From assembly GCA_038215275.1 (NCBI GenBank), contig JBBQRA010000179.1, positions 1 to 12,283 on the forward strand: a DNA stretch of 12,283 nucleotides, written 5' to 3'. Of this stretch, positions 1 to 7,317 are shown one piece after another. How positions within the stretch are numbered: position 1 is the stretch's first letter; each line of letters opens with the position of its first letter. Below the pieces are notes generated by a model that was not told where the DNA came from, did no database searches, and saw only the letters and a program-made list of their open reading frames with translations. The translations under genes were made by a program, and so were the position numbers. The DNA comes from Ga0077553 sp038215275. GTDB taxonomy: Bacteria > Acidobacteriota > Terriglobia > Bryobacterales > Bryobacteraceae.

Positions 1-31
1 ACTCGCGCCGGATCGTTTCAAATAGCTCCAT
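1..31 (-). CDS. istA: IS21-family transposase IstA, N-terminal fragment (runs off the window)
   Basis: Only the first ten codons are visible, reading MELFETIRRE on the minus strand. This closely matches the usual start of IS21-family IstA transposases (MELFEQIRREYEFG...). An AAGGAGAG ribosome binding site sits about seven bases before the ATG. IstA is the DDE transposase that, with the helper ATPase IstB, moves IS21 elements. The rest of istA and istB would lie beyond the left edge. The hairpin and terminal repeats just upstream (56-74 and 92-123) fit the left end of such an element. The visible piece is very short, so the call rests on the start peptide, the ribosome binding site and the terminal repeats together. 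Confidence 0.72.
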   Translation of the reverse strand, partial: MELFETIRRE

Positions 32-37
32 CTTGGC

Positions 38-44
38 TCTCCTT
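38..44 (-). promoter_or_regulatory. Ribosome binding site of istA
   Basis: On the minus strand an AGGAGAG stretch lies about seven bases upstream of the istA ATG (31-29). It is a near-ideal Shine-Dalgarno sequence and fixes the start of the short visible coding piece. Confidence 0.55.
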
Positions 45-55
45 TTCATCCTGAC

Positions 56-74
56 AGCCTGTCAAAAACAGGCT
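56..74. repeat. Hairpin in the istA leader
   Basis: AGCCTGT (56-62) and ACAGGCT (68-74) form a perfect 7-bp inverted repeat around a 5-base A-rich loop. It lies between the terminal repeats and the istA ribosome binding site. Leader hairpins in IS elements can dampen read-through transcription from the flanking DNA; that role is inferred here. On the minus strand the loop is TTTTG, but there is no U-tract after the stem, so it is not called a terminator. Confidence 0.5.
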
Positions 75-91
75 TCGCAGGGGCTTGAGGG

Positions 92-123
92 GGGCCAAAT
101 TAGATGATCAAAGTGGGCCAATT
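92..123. repeat. Terminal direct repeats of the IS21-like element
   Basis: GGGCCAAATT (92-101) recurs as GGGCCAATT (115-123), 23 bases apart. IS21-family ends normally carry several such copies as transposase binding sites. Their position between istA and the broken TPR gene supports the element boundary being close to 120-130. Confidence 0.5.
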
Positions 124-432
124 CTGAGTAGCGAAATCACCGCCGAACTCGGGTTCCTCTACGCCCGCCAGAATCGGCGCCCCGAGGCGTCGGCCATGCT
201 GCGCGAACTCGAAACTTTTCAGGCCGCTGGCCGCCCGGCGCACTCCTTGATCGCCCGGGTGCACCTCGCCCTCGGCGATACGACCGCTGCCCTCCGCCAC
301 ATCGACGAAGCCGAGCGCCGTCGCGAATCCTTCCTCCTCGCCATGCTTGCAGATCCCCGCATGACTCCATGGCTTGCCGAACCCCGCTTGCAGGCCCTCG
401 CTGCGCAGGTCGGCGTCGTCCGTTCTCAATAG
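121..432 (+). pseudogene. C-terminal remnant of a TPR protein, cut by the insertion sequence
   Basis: The only convincing plus-strand coding stretch. It reads as helical TPR repeats (AELGFLYARQNRRPEASAML, then ARVHLALGDTTAALRHIDEA) and ends with the block that closes many acidobacterial TPR proteins attached to protein kinases or winged-helix regulators: a bulky stretch, LADPRMTPWLAEPRLQAL, then a short tail. Such proteins are usually several hundred residues long, but here only about 100 remain. The reading frame runs into the IS21 end at about 120 with no credible start; the TTG at 85 lies within the element and has no ribosome binding site. It is therefore best read as a gene whose 5' part was separated by the insertion, not as a complete small gene. 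The N-terminal domain and true function cannot be seen. It is convergent with the genes on the minus strand. Confidence 0.6.
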
Positions 433-578
433 AGGTTCCTCAGCGTTCCGTCGGTTTGGATTCGCACCCGGCGGCCGAAGCCCACCCGCCCGCCGCCGGA
501 GAGCACCGCCTCGTGGCAAAGCGTCACCCATACAGACTCCTCGGCTTGGGACGCCCGTCGGCCCGGCCCCGCACGCAT
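426..578 (-). CDS. Possible small protein or gene remnant (50 aa)
   Basis: This short minus-strand frame starts with ATG at 578 (in-frame TTG alternatives at 587 and 593) and ends with TGA at 426, overlapping the tail of the plus-strand TPR remnant by seven bases. It contains QAEESVWVTLCHEAVLSG and ends RRVRIQTDGTLRNLY, a sequence that reads like a genuine beta-rich protein C-terminus with GC-rich third positions. An in-frame TAA lies shortly upstream (about 597-599), so if it was once a longer gene its front part is lost. No strong ribosome binding site is visible and the family is not recognised. It may equally be chance coding potential in GC-rich DNA. Confidence 0.28.
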   Translation of the reverse strand: MRAGPGRRASQAEESVWVTLCHEAVLSGGGRVGFGRRVRIQTDGTLRNLY

Positions 579-678
579 AACCCGCAATACCAACGTGGTT
601 TAAGCTCGACTCCCAAACAGCGCACAGGAGCATGATCGTTCTGGATGAGTCGCGGCTCCAAGGCGCTGTCTGTAATCT
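579..678. other. Non-coding stretch at the end of the long minus-strand gene run
   Basis: About 100 bases between the stop of the DUF21/CBS gene (679) and the small candidate frame. No convincing gene is seen. An inverted repeat, ACAGCGC (617-623) with GCGCTGT (663-669), has a 39-base loop and no T-run, so it is a poor terminator candidate. If the operon ends here, termination is probably Rho-dependent. Confidence 0.3.
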
Positions 679-1983
679 TTACCGGCCGGCGTCCAGCCGT
701 GTGATTACCACCCGATCCACCCGATTCCCCTCCATGGCCGTCACTTCGAACTTCCACCCGTCGATCGTGAAGTGATCGCCGGCCGTGGGAATCCGGTGGA
801 GGTGCGCCAACACGAGGCCGCCGAGCGTCGTGAAGCCGTCCTCCTCGCCAGGAACCTCCTGCCATTCGAGCGCTTCCTTAACGTCGGAAATCGGCATCGC
901 CCCGTCTACCTGCCAGGTACCATCCGCCATCCTCGTGATCCGCGACCGCACCCCTTCGCCCGGTCCCCGCAGGTCGCCCAACACCGCTTGCATCAGGTCC
1001 GTCAATGTCACCATGCCGTCAATCCCGCCGTGCTCATCCACCACTAGCGCCATCTGTTCGCCGGACTCCTGGAAACGTTCCAGCACGTCCAGCGCTGGCG
1101 TCGTTTCCGGTATCATCATGGGCGCCGTTGATAGCGCCCGCAGATCCAGCGGCCGCCCCGTTTCGAGCGCCATGAACAACTCCTTCACATGGACAATCCC
1201 GATCACGCCGTCCAGGTCTCCATCCACCACCGGAAACCGTGAGTGCGTGGCCTGCTGAATTACCTCCCGGTTCGTCTCCCACGGCGACGCAATGTCCAGC
1301 CATACCACCTTGCCTCGTGGCTGCATCAAGTCCACTACGCGCCGGTCGCCGAGCCGGAAAACCCCCTCCACCATGTCCTGCTCCGCTTCTTCAAACGTGC
1401 CGTGCTCGGTCCCCTGCGCAATCAGAACTCTGATCTCGTCCTCCGTCACGGGCGCCTCGTTGCTCTGCCGAAAGGGCAACAGCTTCATCACCAATTGCGT
1501 CGAAAACGTGAGAAAGCTCACCGCCGGTGCACCCGCCCGCGCCAACCACCGCATCGGAGGCGAGAGCACCGTCGCAATCCCCTCGGCATTGCTCAGCGCC
1601 AGATTCTTCGGCACCAACTCGCCGATGATCAGCGAGAGATACGTGATGATCAGCACCACCACAGTAATCGATATCGAATCGCTATAAGTGGCCACCTGCG
1701 GAAACTGCTTCAGGTAGATGGAGAGCTTGTCCGCAATCGTCGCTCCGCCGAACGCGCCGGCCAAGGTGCCGATCGTTGTGATGCCCACCTGCACCGTGGA
1801 TAAAAAATCGCGCGGATTCGTCGCTAGTTCGAGCGCCACCTGGGCACCCTTGCTGCCTTCCTCTGCTCTTTGCCGCAGCCGCGCCTTGCGCGAAGACACC
1901 ACCGCCATCTCAGCCATCGAAAAGATGCCATTCGCGACCACCAGCAGCAGGATCAGAGATACTTGCAAACCAATGTTATCCAT
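679..1983 (-). CDS. DUF21/CBS/CorC_HlyC membrane protein (hemolysin-like, CNNM family)
   Basis: A 434-residue inner-membrane protein of the CNNM/CorC class, often labelled hemolysin; characterised relatives act in magnesium or other cation transport or export. The DUF21 membrane domain spans roughly residues 5-170, with the family motifs TVQVGIT (63-69), LAGAFGG (74-80) and IIGELVPK (119-126). Two CBS domains follow: about 215-275, including a variant LMQPRGKVVWLD block, and about 280-335, with LVVDEHGGIDGMVT. A CorC_HlyC domain covers about 350-430. Length and order are normal for the family. The start ATG lies nine bases after the rapZ stop, so the gene is very likely the last of the rpoN-hpf-rapZ operon. 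The ribosome binding site is weak (AGATAGGG), in keeping with coupled translation. The transported ion cannot be told from sequence. Confidence 0.93.
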   Translation of the reverse strand: MDNIGLQVSLILLLVVANGIFSMAEMAVVSSRKARLRQRAEEGSKGAQVALELATNPRDFLSTVQVGITTIGTLAGAFGGATIADKLSIYLKQFPQVATYSDSISITVVVLIITYLSLIIGELVPKNLALSNAEGIATVLSPPMRWLARAGAPAVSFLTFSTQLVMKLLPFRQSNEAPVTEDEIRVLIAQGTEHGTFEEAEQDMVEGVFRLGDRRVVDLMQPRGKVVWLDIASPWETNREVIQQATHSRFPVVDGDLDGVIGIVHVKELFMALETGRPLDLRALSTAPMMIPETTPALDVLERFQESGEQMALVVDEHGGIDGMVTLTDLMQAVLGDLRGPGEGVRSRITRMADGTWQVDGAMPISDVKEALEWQEVPGEEDGFTTLGGLVLAHLHRIPTAGDHFTIDGWKFEVTAMEGNRVDRVVITRLDAGR

Positions 1984-1992
1984 GGCCCTATC

Positions 1993-2877
1993 TTACTTCT
2001 GAATATCCCGGTGCAGCCCTTTTACTCGATAGCCCATTTTCCCCAACCGCTTCCGGATCTCCTCCCCCATCATCACGCTCCGGTGATGCCCGCCCGTGCA
2101 ACCGAAGGAAATCGTCAGGTAGCTCTTGCCCTCTTCGATGTAGTGCGGCAGCAGATACTCGAGCAGATCCGAGATCCGCTCCATAAACTCGTTCGTCTGC
2201 GGGAAGCTGCGGATATACTTCGCCACATTTGGATTCTTACCAGTCAGATCTTTGTACTGCGGAATGTAGTTCGGATTCGGCAGAAACCGTACGTCGAACA
2301 CCAGATCGGAATCCGGAGGAATCCCGTGCCGATAGCCGAAGCTCGTAACGTAGATCAGAATCTGCGTCTCGTCCCGTCCCGCGCCAAACTTCTCGCCTAT
2401 TACCTCTCGCAGCTCATGGACATTGAACTTCGACGTGTTCAGCACGATGTCGGCTAACGCCCGGATCGGCTCCAGTACCTTCCGCTCTTCTTTCACGCTC
2501 GTCGCCACACTACGATCGCCGCCCAGTGGATGCGGCCGCCGCGTCTCGCTGAAGCGGCGCATCAGCGAGGTATCGTCGGCCTCTAAGAAGAGCAGCTTGG
2601 TGGGCAGCGCCTTCTGGATCTGTTCGTACATCGCGGGAAAGCGCCGCAACGCTTCCCCTTCACGGACGTCCACCACCAGCGCCGCCGACGCAATCTGCGG
2701 ACTGCTGCCGGTCAACTCGGCGAATTTCGGAATCAGCTCGAGCGGCAGGTTGTCCACCGAATAATAGCCCAGGTCCTCCAACGCCTTCAGCGCCGTACCT
2801 TTCCCCGAACCGCTCATGCCCGTGATGACCACGAGCTCTGAGCGGCCGGCCTGCTTGATCGGGGTCTTCTTCGCCAC
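1993..2877 (-). CDS. rapZ: RapZ family nucleotide-binding RNA adaptor / P-loop protein
   Basis: RapZ (formerly YvcJ/YhbJ) binds nucleotides. In enterobacteria it is the adaptor that directs RNase E to the small RNA GlmZ and so controls amino-sugar synthesis for the cell wall; in other phyla the role is less clear. Seen here: Walker A GMSGSGKGT (residues 20-28), then ALEDLGYYSVDNLP, a Walker B-like ALVVDVREG, and the C-terminal signature FGCTGGHHRSV (Cys at about 260). I chose the GTG at 2877, giving VAKKTPIKQAGRSELVV. It follows the hpf stop by ten bases, has an AGG five bases upstream, and yields a family-length protein of about 294 aa. An in-frame ATG at 2916 would add 13 residues and overlap hpf by 29 bases, without a ribosome binding site. 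The domain assignment is certain; the physiological role here is inferred. Confidence 0.94.
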   Translation of the reverse strand: MAKKTPIKQAGRSELVVITGMSGSGKGTALKALEDLGYYSVDNLPLELIPKFAELTGSSPQIASAALVVDVREGEALRRFPAMYEQIQKALPTKLLFLEADDTSLMRRFSETRRPHPLGGDRSVATSVKEERKVLEPIRALADIVLNTSKFNVHELREVIGEKFGAGRDETQILIYVTSFGYRHGIPPDSDLVFDVRFLPNPNYIPQYKDLTGKNPNVAKYIRSFPQTNEFMERISDLLEYLLPHYIEEGKSYLTISFGCTGGHHRSVMMGEEIRKRLGKMGYRVKGLHRDIQK

Positions 2878-2887
2878 TGGAACCTGT

Positions 2888-3436
2888 CTATGCCTGGAAG
2901 AAATCGAAATCGCCATCCGCCCGGCGGATCACCACGCTGATCCCTTCCGTCTCCGAATCCCGGAATGCCACATACGGCACGCTTTTCCGGATGGCCACGA
3001 GCACCGCTTCGTCTACGCTCATCGGCTTCTTGCTCACCTTGGCGGCGTGTACCTTCGGCCCGGACTGCTTCGCCGGGGCCGTCTTGGCTGCCTCTTTGGC
3101 CGCCTCCTTGGCCACGGTCTCCACCAGTTTCACTCCCACCCGCACCGTGTCGCGCCGCTTCTCCCGAAGTTTGATCACCTGCTTTTCGAGCTTATCGAGC
3201 GCCTCGGTCAGCGCCGGCAAATACGCCGGGCCTTTCGCGATGGAAACCAGCGAGTGATTCTGGAAATTCACCGTGATCTCGGCCTTTTTCTGGCGCTTGT
3301 CCGGGTTCAGAATCACATGCGCTTCCTTCTCCCCCTTGCCATCAATCATCTTGCCAAGCTTGACAAACCTCTTGTCGAGCTTCGCGAGTTGAGCGGCGGT
3401 TAACTCTCCGTTACCGCCGGTATAGTGCAGATTCAT
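2888..3436 (-). CDS. hpf: Ribosome hibernation promoting factor, long form
   Basis: HPF binds the 30S subunit in starved cells and parks ribosomes as inactive dimers. The N-terminal S30AE domain covers about residues 1-100, with the typical core (KLGKMIDG, AHVILNPDKRQKKAEITVNF). A charged Ala/Lys-rich linker follows (about 108-135), then the C-terminal dimerisation domain starting KPMSVDEAVL at about 137 and ending VVIRRADGDFDFF. Having this C-terminal domain makes it the long type, which forms 100S dimers without a separate RMF. At 182 residues the length fits. The ATG lies seven bases after the rpoN stop, and its AAGGA ribosome binding site sits inside the last codons of rpoN, so the two are probably translated together. 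Confidence 0.95.
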   Translation of the reverse strand: MNLHYTGGNGELTAAQLAKLDKRFVKLGKMIDGKGEKEAHVILNPDKRQKKAEITVNFQNHSLVSIAKGPAYLPALTEALDKLEKQVIKLREKRRDTVRVGVKLVETVAKEAAKEAAKTAPAKQSGPKVHAAKVSKKPMSVDEAVLVAIRKSVPYVAFRDSETEGISVVIRRADGDFDFFQA

Positions 3437-3443
3437 AGTCGAT

Positions 3444-4976
3444 TTAGTCCTTCACACGACGCTGGTGGGTGGACGGGATTTTCAAGTCCTCCCGGTACTT
3501 CGCTACCGTTCGCCGCGTAACATTAATCCCTTCAGTCTGTAGTTTCGCGGTGATCTGATCATCGGTCAGAGGCTTGCTTGTGTCCTCCTCCGCAATCATC
3601 TTTTTCACCATCCGCTTCAGCAACAGCAGCGGCGTCGAACTGCCGCTTGGCCCCTGCACCGCTTCCGAAAAGAAGTACCGCAGTTCAAAGACGCCCTGCG
3701 GCGTATGCGCATATTTGCCCGCCACCGCCCGGCTCACCGTCGAGGCGTGCACGCCAATCTCTTCCGCCAAGTCCTTAATCATCATGGGCCGCAGTTGGTT
3801 GAGCCCGTGCTCCAAAAACTCCCGCTGCCGCTCAATGATGCAATGGCACACCTTCAAAATCGTCTGCTTCCGCTGCTCGATGTTCTTCAGCAACATCGAC
3901 GCTGCGTTGAACCGGTCCTTCACGTAATTCCGAACCTCTTTGTTCGGCTCTTGTTCCCGGTCCAGCATCTTGATGTACTGCCGGTTCAGCCGCAACTGCG
4001 GCATATCGTCGTCGTTCAGCTCGATGTGAAAGTTCTCGCCGTCTTTGTAGATGTAGACGTCCGGCTCCACCGTCCGCGCACCCGGCCCCGAATAGCGCAA
4101 CCCCGGACGCGGGTCCAACTGTTTGATCGCTTCGACGGCGACCTGGATGTGGTCAATCGGCCGTCCCAGTGCCTTGGCTAGGTCGCGATACTGCTTCATT
4201 TCGAGCAGCTTCATGTGCTGATCGAGAATCTTCCACGCCACGCTGCCCATCGCCCGCCGGCTTTCCAGCTGCAGCAGCAGGCACTCGCGTACGTCCCGCG
4301 CCCCGACGCCCGCCGGGTCCAGCGACTGCACTTCCTCGATCGCCTTCTCAACGTCGTCCACCGTATGGTCGCCGTAGGTGGCAATCTCTTCGGCAGTGGC
4401 CGTGACGTAGCCATTGTCGTCCAGGTTGCCAATCACGCTCTCACAAGCGTCCCGCACCTCTTCCGGCATCACCACCAAACTCAATTGGCTCCGCAGATGG
4501 TCGCCCAGCGTCACCGGCGCCGAAGCGAACGTCTCCCAACTCGGCTTCTCCGGGTTTTCGCCCGCCGGACTCTTGAACCCCGGCTCCAGGTAGTCGTTGA
4601 AATAGTTGTCGAAGTCGATCTCGTCGAAAGGGTCCGTCGTCGTCGCGACCACCGCTTCTTCGCTGCTCGCCTCGCCCGTCTCCCCCGACCGCTCCGCCTG
4701 ATATTCCGCTTCCGTTCCCGTCGCCGCCAACAGCTCATGGTCGGCCGGCGTTGAATCCCGTTCCCGCTCCAGAACCTCCTGCAATTCCGCCGGCGTCAGT
4801 TCCTCAGAGGGGTCCAGAGACTCCTCCAGCACCGGATTCTGCGCCACTTCCTGGGCGATCATATCCTTCAGTTCGAGCCGGTTTAGCTGCAGAACCGTCA
4901 CCAACTGGACAAGGCCAGGGGTCAGGATTTGCTTCTGCGCGACGCCGACATGCAGTCGCTGGGAAAGCATACTCAT
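3444..4976 (-). CDS. rpoN: RNA polymerase sigma-54 factor RpoN
   Basis: Sigma-54 directs RNA polymerase to -24/-12 promoters that need an AAA+ enhancer-binding activator. All regions are present in 510 residues. Region I, rich in Gln and Leu, is at about 1-50 (MSMLSQRLHVGVAQKQ, then LTPGLVQLVTVLQLN). A long acidic region II (about 50-130) contains FDEIDFDNYFNDYLEPG. The core-binding domain follows. The DNA-binding helix-turn-helix begins LAEEIGVHASTVSRAV at about 403. The RpoN box is RRTVAKYRE at 488-496; the preceding residue is Thr where the consensus is Ala. The ATG overlaps the upstream stop codon as ATGA, pointing to translational coupling with the phosphodiesterase gene. A second in-frame ATG two codons on could also serve as the start. 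Its neighbours hpf and rapZ are the classic partners of rpoN. Confidence 0.97.
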   Translation of the reverse strand: MSMLSQRLHVGVAQKQILTPGLVQLVTVLQLNRLELKDMIAQEVAQNPVLEESLDPSEELTPAELQEVLERERDSTPADHELLAATGTEAEYQAERSGETGEASSEEAVVATTTDPFDEIDFDNYFNDYLEPGFKSPAGENPEKPSWETFASAPVTLGDHLRSQLSLVVMPEEVRDACESVIGNLDDNGYVTATAEEIATYGDHTVDDVEKAIEEVQSLDPAGVGARDVRECLLLQLESRRAMGSVAWKILDQHMKLLEMKQYRDLAKALGRPIDHIQVAVEAIKQLDPRPGLRYSGPGARTVEPDVYIYKDGENFHIELNDDDMPQLRLNRQYIKMLDREQEPNKEVRNYVKDRFNAASMLLKNIEQRKQTILKVCHCIIERQREFLEHGLNQLRPMMIKDLAEEIGVHASTVSRAVAGKYAHTPQGVFELRYFFSEAVQGPSGSSTPLLLLKRMVKKMIAEEDTSKPLTDDQITAKLQTEGINVTRRTVAKYREDLKIPSTHQRRVKD

Positions 4977-6124
4977 TTAGTCCCTATTGTAGAAGATAGG
5001 CCGCTGAGGACGCTGAGCTTCTCAAAAATCTGTTGCATGGGTGTTTCCGGCGTCCGTCGCGCTCGTAACCCCTTTCCCCACGCCAAATACACTGCCCGGT
5101 AGCGCGTCGGCCAGTGCCCGTGGTTCCCAACCTCCCTCGGCTGATTGAGCAACTTTACATTGCCGAAACCGAACCAGACCCCCTCGGCGCACTCAAAAAC
5201 CACCTTGGCTACCGCCAGCCGCGGCGACAATCGCTTCACTTCCTCGGCCGGAATCTCCCGCCCGATGCCGTACTTCGCGTCACCTTTCGCCTTCCGCAGC
5301 CACGCCTCTCCCTCGGCGTCCTCCCCCACCACGATGCCCCCCATCGGTCGAACGCCCCGCGGCGCCTCCGTCCGCAAGTGCACTTCGCTCTTGGCGGCCT
5401 CAAACCCGTGGTCGGAGACCACGGCCACCCGGCCCCCCTTCGGCAGTGCCGCCAACATCGTCCCAATCAATTCGTCCGTGTATTCCAGCAAGGCGTTGGA
5501 TTCAATAGAGAACGGTCCCGTTTCATGCGACTCGCTATCCAGGTCCACCAAATGCACCAATACGATGTCCGCCTTCTCCTCAAGAAAATATCGGACCGCT
5601 AGTGTGCGCGTCCGGTCGTCCATCCATTCCTGCCGGAAACTCGGGAACCGGGTCGCGATCTGCTCACATAACCCGGCCGGTTTCGCTTTCGAGCAGATCG
5701 AAGGCGTATCCATCGCCCCGCCCCGCCGTTTTTTGAAATATTCGGGCAGGTTGTAGACCACCGGCGCGTTCACCGTTACGGGCCAAGTGATCACCGCCGC
5801 CTTCTTCCCCTGCTTCGCCGCCGCGTCCAGCAAAGTCGGACGCTTCAGCAAGTTGACGTCCCAGTAGTAGTCTCCCCCCTCCTCGGCCGGCCGCCGATTC
5901 GACAGGATACCGTGCTCCTCCGCCGTCGCCCCCGTAATCAGCGTCGTATGCGACGGCCAAGTCACCGTCGGCGCCACCCCTATCACCCCGCGGGACCATT
6001 CGCCCTCCCGCATCAGCTTCCGTAAGTTCGGAATCTTCAATCCCAATTCGTCAGCGTTCTCCAAATAACGCTGGTCCAACCCGTCCACGGAAACCACCAA
6101 CAACGTCGCTAACAAGAAGGTCAT
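4973..6124 (-). CDS. Alkaline phosphatase superfamily phosphodiesterase / nucleotide pyrophosphatase-like hydrolase
   Basis: A two-metal hydrolase of the Phosphodiest (type I phosphodiesterase/nucleotide pyrophosphatase) family. The expected metal and nucleophile sites can be read: VVSVDGL (Asp14), APTVTWPSHTTLITG with the likely catalytic Thr55, DLDSESHETGP (Asp196, His200), VVSDHGF (Asp238, His239) and NHGHWP (His335 or His337). I start it at the ATG at 6124, which overlaps the MFS stop as ATGA and gives 383 residues; the ATG at 6148 would add eight residues inside the MFS gene. Family members are often exported, but here the catalytic beta strand begins only about seven residues in, leaving no room for a normal signal peptide, so it may be cytoplasmic. 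The gene overlaps rpoN by four bases. The substrate is unknown. Confidence 0.88.
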   Translation of the reverse strand: MTFLLATLLVVSVDGLDQRYLENADELGLKIPNLRKLMREGEWSRGVIGVAPTVTWPSHTTLITGATAEEHGILSNRRPAEEGGDYYWDVNLLKRPTLLDAAAKQGKKAAVITWPVTVNAPVVYNLPEYFKKRRGGAMDTPSICSKAKPAGLCEQIATRFPSFRQEWMDDRTRTLAVRYFLEEKADIVLVHLVDLDSESHETGPFSIESNALLEYTDELIGTMLAALPKGGRVAVVSDHGFEAAKSEVHLRTEAPRGVRPMGGIVVGEDAEGEAWLRKAKGDAKYGIGREIPAEEVKRLSPRLAVAKVVFECAEGVWFGFGNVKLLNQPREVGNHGHWPTRYRAVYLAWGKGLRARRTPETPMQQIFEKLSVLSGLSSTIGTK

Positions 6125-7317
6125 TTTCGGAACACCGGCCAAGCGCATAGCGCCGCCACGAAGATAAACGCCGCCCCTGACCAGTACGGCGAACCCGCAC
6201 CGAAGTGATCAAACACCAATCCCGCCCACAACGGCCCGAAGACCCGCGTCAAACTCAGCACAGCCTGCGTCGTCCCTAGAATCGAACCCTGCTCCCTGTT
6301 GCTCACCCGCTGCGAGATGAACGACGTTAGCGTCGGATTTGTAAAGCTGCTCCCGGTCGCAATCAAGCCGCTTGCTACGTAAAGCATCCACCCTTCCGTC
6401 GCCAGCGCGATCAAAATGAACCCAGGGCCGAAAAGAGCGAAGCCCCACATCGCCAAGGTCCGCTCCTTCGCCACCCTCGTCAACCGCCGGATCAAATAGC
6501 CCTGGTTGAACGCCACCATCAACCCGATAAAGGCGAAGATCCAAGCGTTGTCCTCCGCCGACCATTGGAATCGGGAGAGCGTGAATACCGAAAAGTTCGT
6601 CTGCAGGGCTGCGAATGCAAAGTTCAACAAAAACAAGCTGATCAACAAGGCTCGCAACGCAGAGTTCCGGAACGCGGTCACCACCGGCCGTAGCGGATTC
6701 AGGTCGCTCCATTGCGCCGACCCGGTCTTCCGCCGCTCGGGCGGCAGTGTCTCCGGCAGCAGGAAGTAAGCGAACACGGAGGTCACCAGCGCCATGCAGC
6801 CCGCACCGTACGCCGGCGCGTGGATGCTGATCTTGCTCAGGAACCCGCCCAGCGCCGGGCCGATAATGAATCCCAGCCCAAACGCCATCCCGATCAGCCC
6901 AAAATTCTTCGCCCGGTCCTGCGGACTCGAAATGTCCGCTAGGCACGCCTGCGCCGTCGAAATGTTCCCGCCCGTAATCCCGTCTACGATCCGCGCAAAA
7001 AACATCAGCCACAGAGACCCGGCCCATCCGAATAGGAAATAGCCGGCCGCCGAACCGAAAATGCTAAAGACCAGAATCGGCCGCCGCCCGTACCGGTCCG
7101 AAAGCACGCCCAGAATCGGAGACGCGACGAACTGCGCCGCCGAGTAGGATAGGCTCAAAACCCCGATCGTCGTCGCGTCGGTTTGGAACTGCCGGACCAG
7201 ATACGGGATGATCGGGATCAGAATCCCAACCCCCAGCAGGTCCAGAAATACGGTTACAAAAACGAGCGTCAGCGTCCGGCGCTGCAGTTTTTCGTCAGTC
7301 AGAACGGGAGCTGTCAT
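6121..7317 (-). CDS. MFS drug/tetracycline-type efflux transporter
   Basis: A 12-helix major facilitator of the DHA1 drug:proton antiporter type, most like TetA/MdtG-class exporters. Diagnostic motifs are the loop 2-3 signature GVLSDRYGRRPIL (residues about 70-82), the opening FLDLLGVGILIPIIPYLV of helix 1, and the helix 5 antiporter motif GLGFIIGPALGG. The protein ends FVAALCAWPVFRK. I chose the ATG at 7317, which has a GGAAG about eight bases upstream and gives 398 residues starting MTAPVLTDEKLQRRTL; an ATG at 7338 would add seven residues. Either start overlaps the end of rsmG, and the stop overlaps the next gene as ATGA. Resistance to a particular drug cannot be claimed. Confidence 0.92.
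   Translation of the reverse strand: MTAPVLTDEKLQRRTLTLVFVTVFLDLLGVGILIPIIPYLVRQFQTDATTIGVLSLSYSAAQFVASPILGVLSDRYGRRPILVFSIFGSAAGYFLFGWAGSLWLMFFARIVDGITGGNISTAQACLADISSPQDRAKNFGLIGMAFGLGFIIGPALGGFLSKISIHAPAYGAGCMALVTSVFAYFLLPETLPPERRKTGSAQWSDLNPLRPVVTAFRNSALRALLISLFLLNFAFAALQTNFSVFTLSRFQWSAEDNAWIFAFIGLMVAFNQGYLIRRLTRVAKERTLAMWGFALFGPGFILIALATEGWMLYVASGLIATGSSFTNPTLTSFISQRVSNREQGSILGTTQAVLSLTRVFGPLWAGLVFDHFGAGSPYWSGAAFIFVAALCAWPVFRK

Larger units (their letters stand above)
1..130 (-). mobile_element. End of an IS21-family insertion sequence
   Basis: This is the istA-proximal terminus of an IS21-like element. Moving outward from the istA start there is a strong ribosome binding site, a 7-bp hairpin, and two copies of a GGGCCAA-type repeat (92-101 and 115-123); repeated GGGCCAATT-like blocks are typical of IS21-family ends. 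The exact outer boundary cannot be fixed without the other end and its target duplication. It lies somewhere between 117 and about 135, and 120 (ending in CA, as IS21 termini do) is one candidate. Beyond it the plus strand reads as a TPR protein C-terminus, so the element seems to have inserted inside that gene. Confidence 0.65.

Noticed and set aside
100..633. A 177-codon minus-strand open frame across the TPR remnant
   Set aside because: It lies opposite the TPR coding frame, its translation is Arg/Gly-rich without recognisable domains, and the plus-strand frame matches TPR repeats better. It is a GC-rich antisense shadow.
617..669. Inverted repeat ACAGCGC/GCGCTGT downstream of the operon as a terminator
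   Set aside because: The loop is 39 bases, the stem is only 7 bp and no T-run follows, so it does not look like an intrinsic terminator.
6209..7027. A 272-codon minus-strand open frame inside the MFS transporter
   Set aside because: It is an out-of-frame reading of the transporter, whose correct frame shows all MFS motifs.
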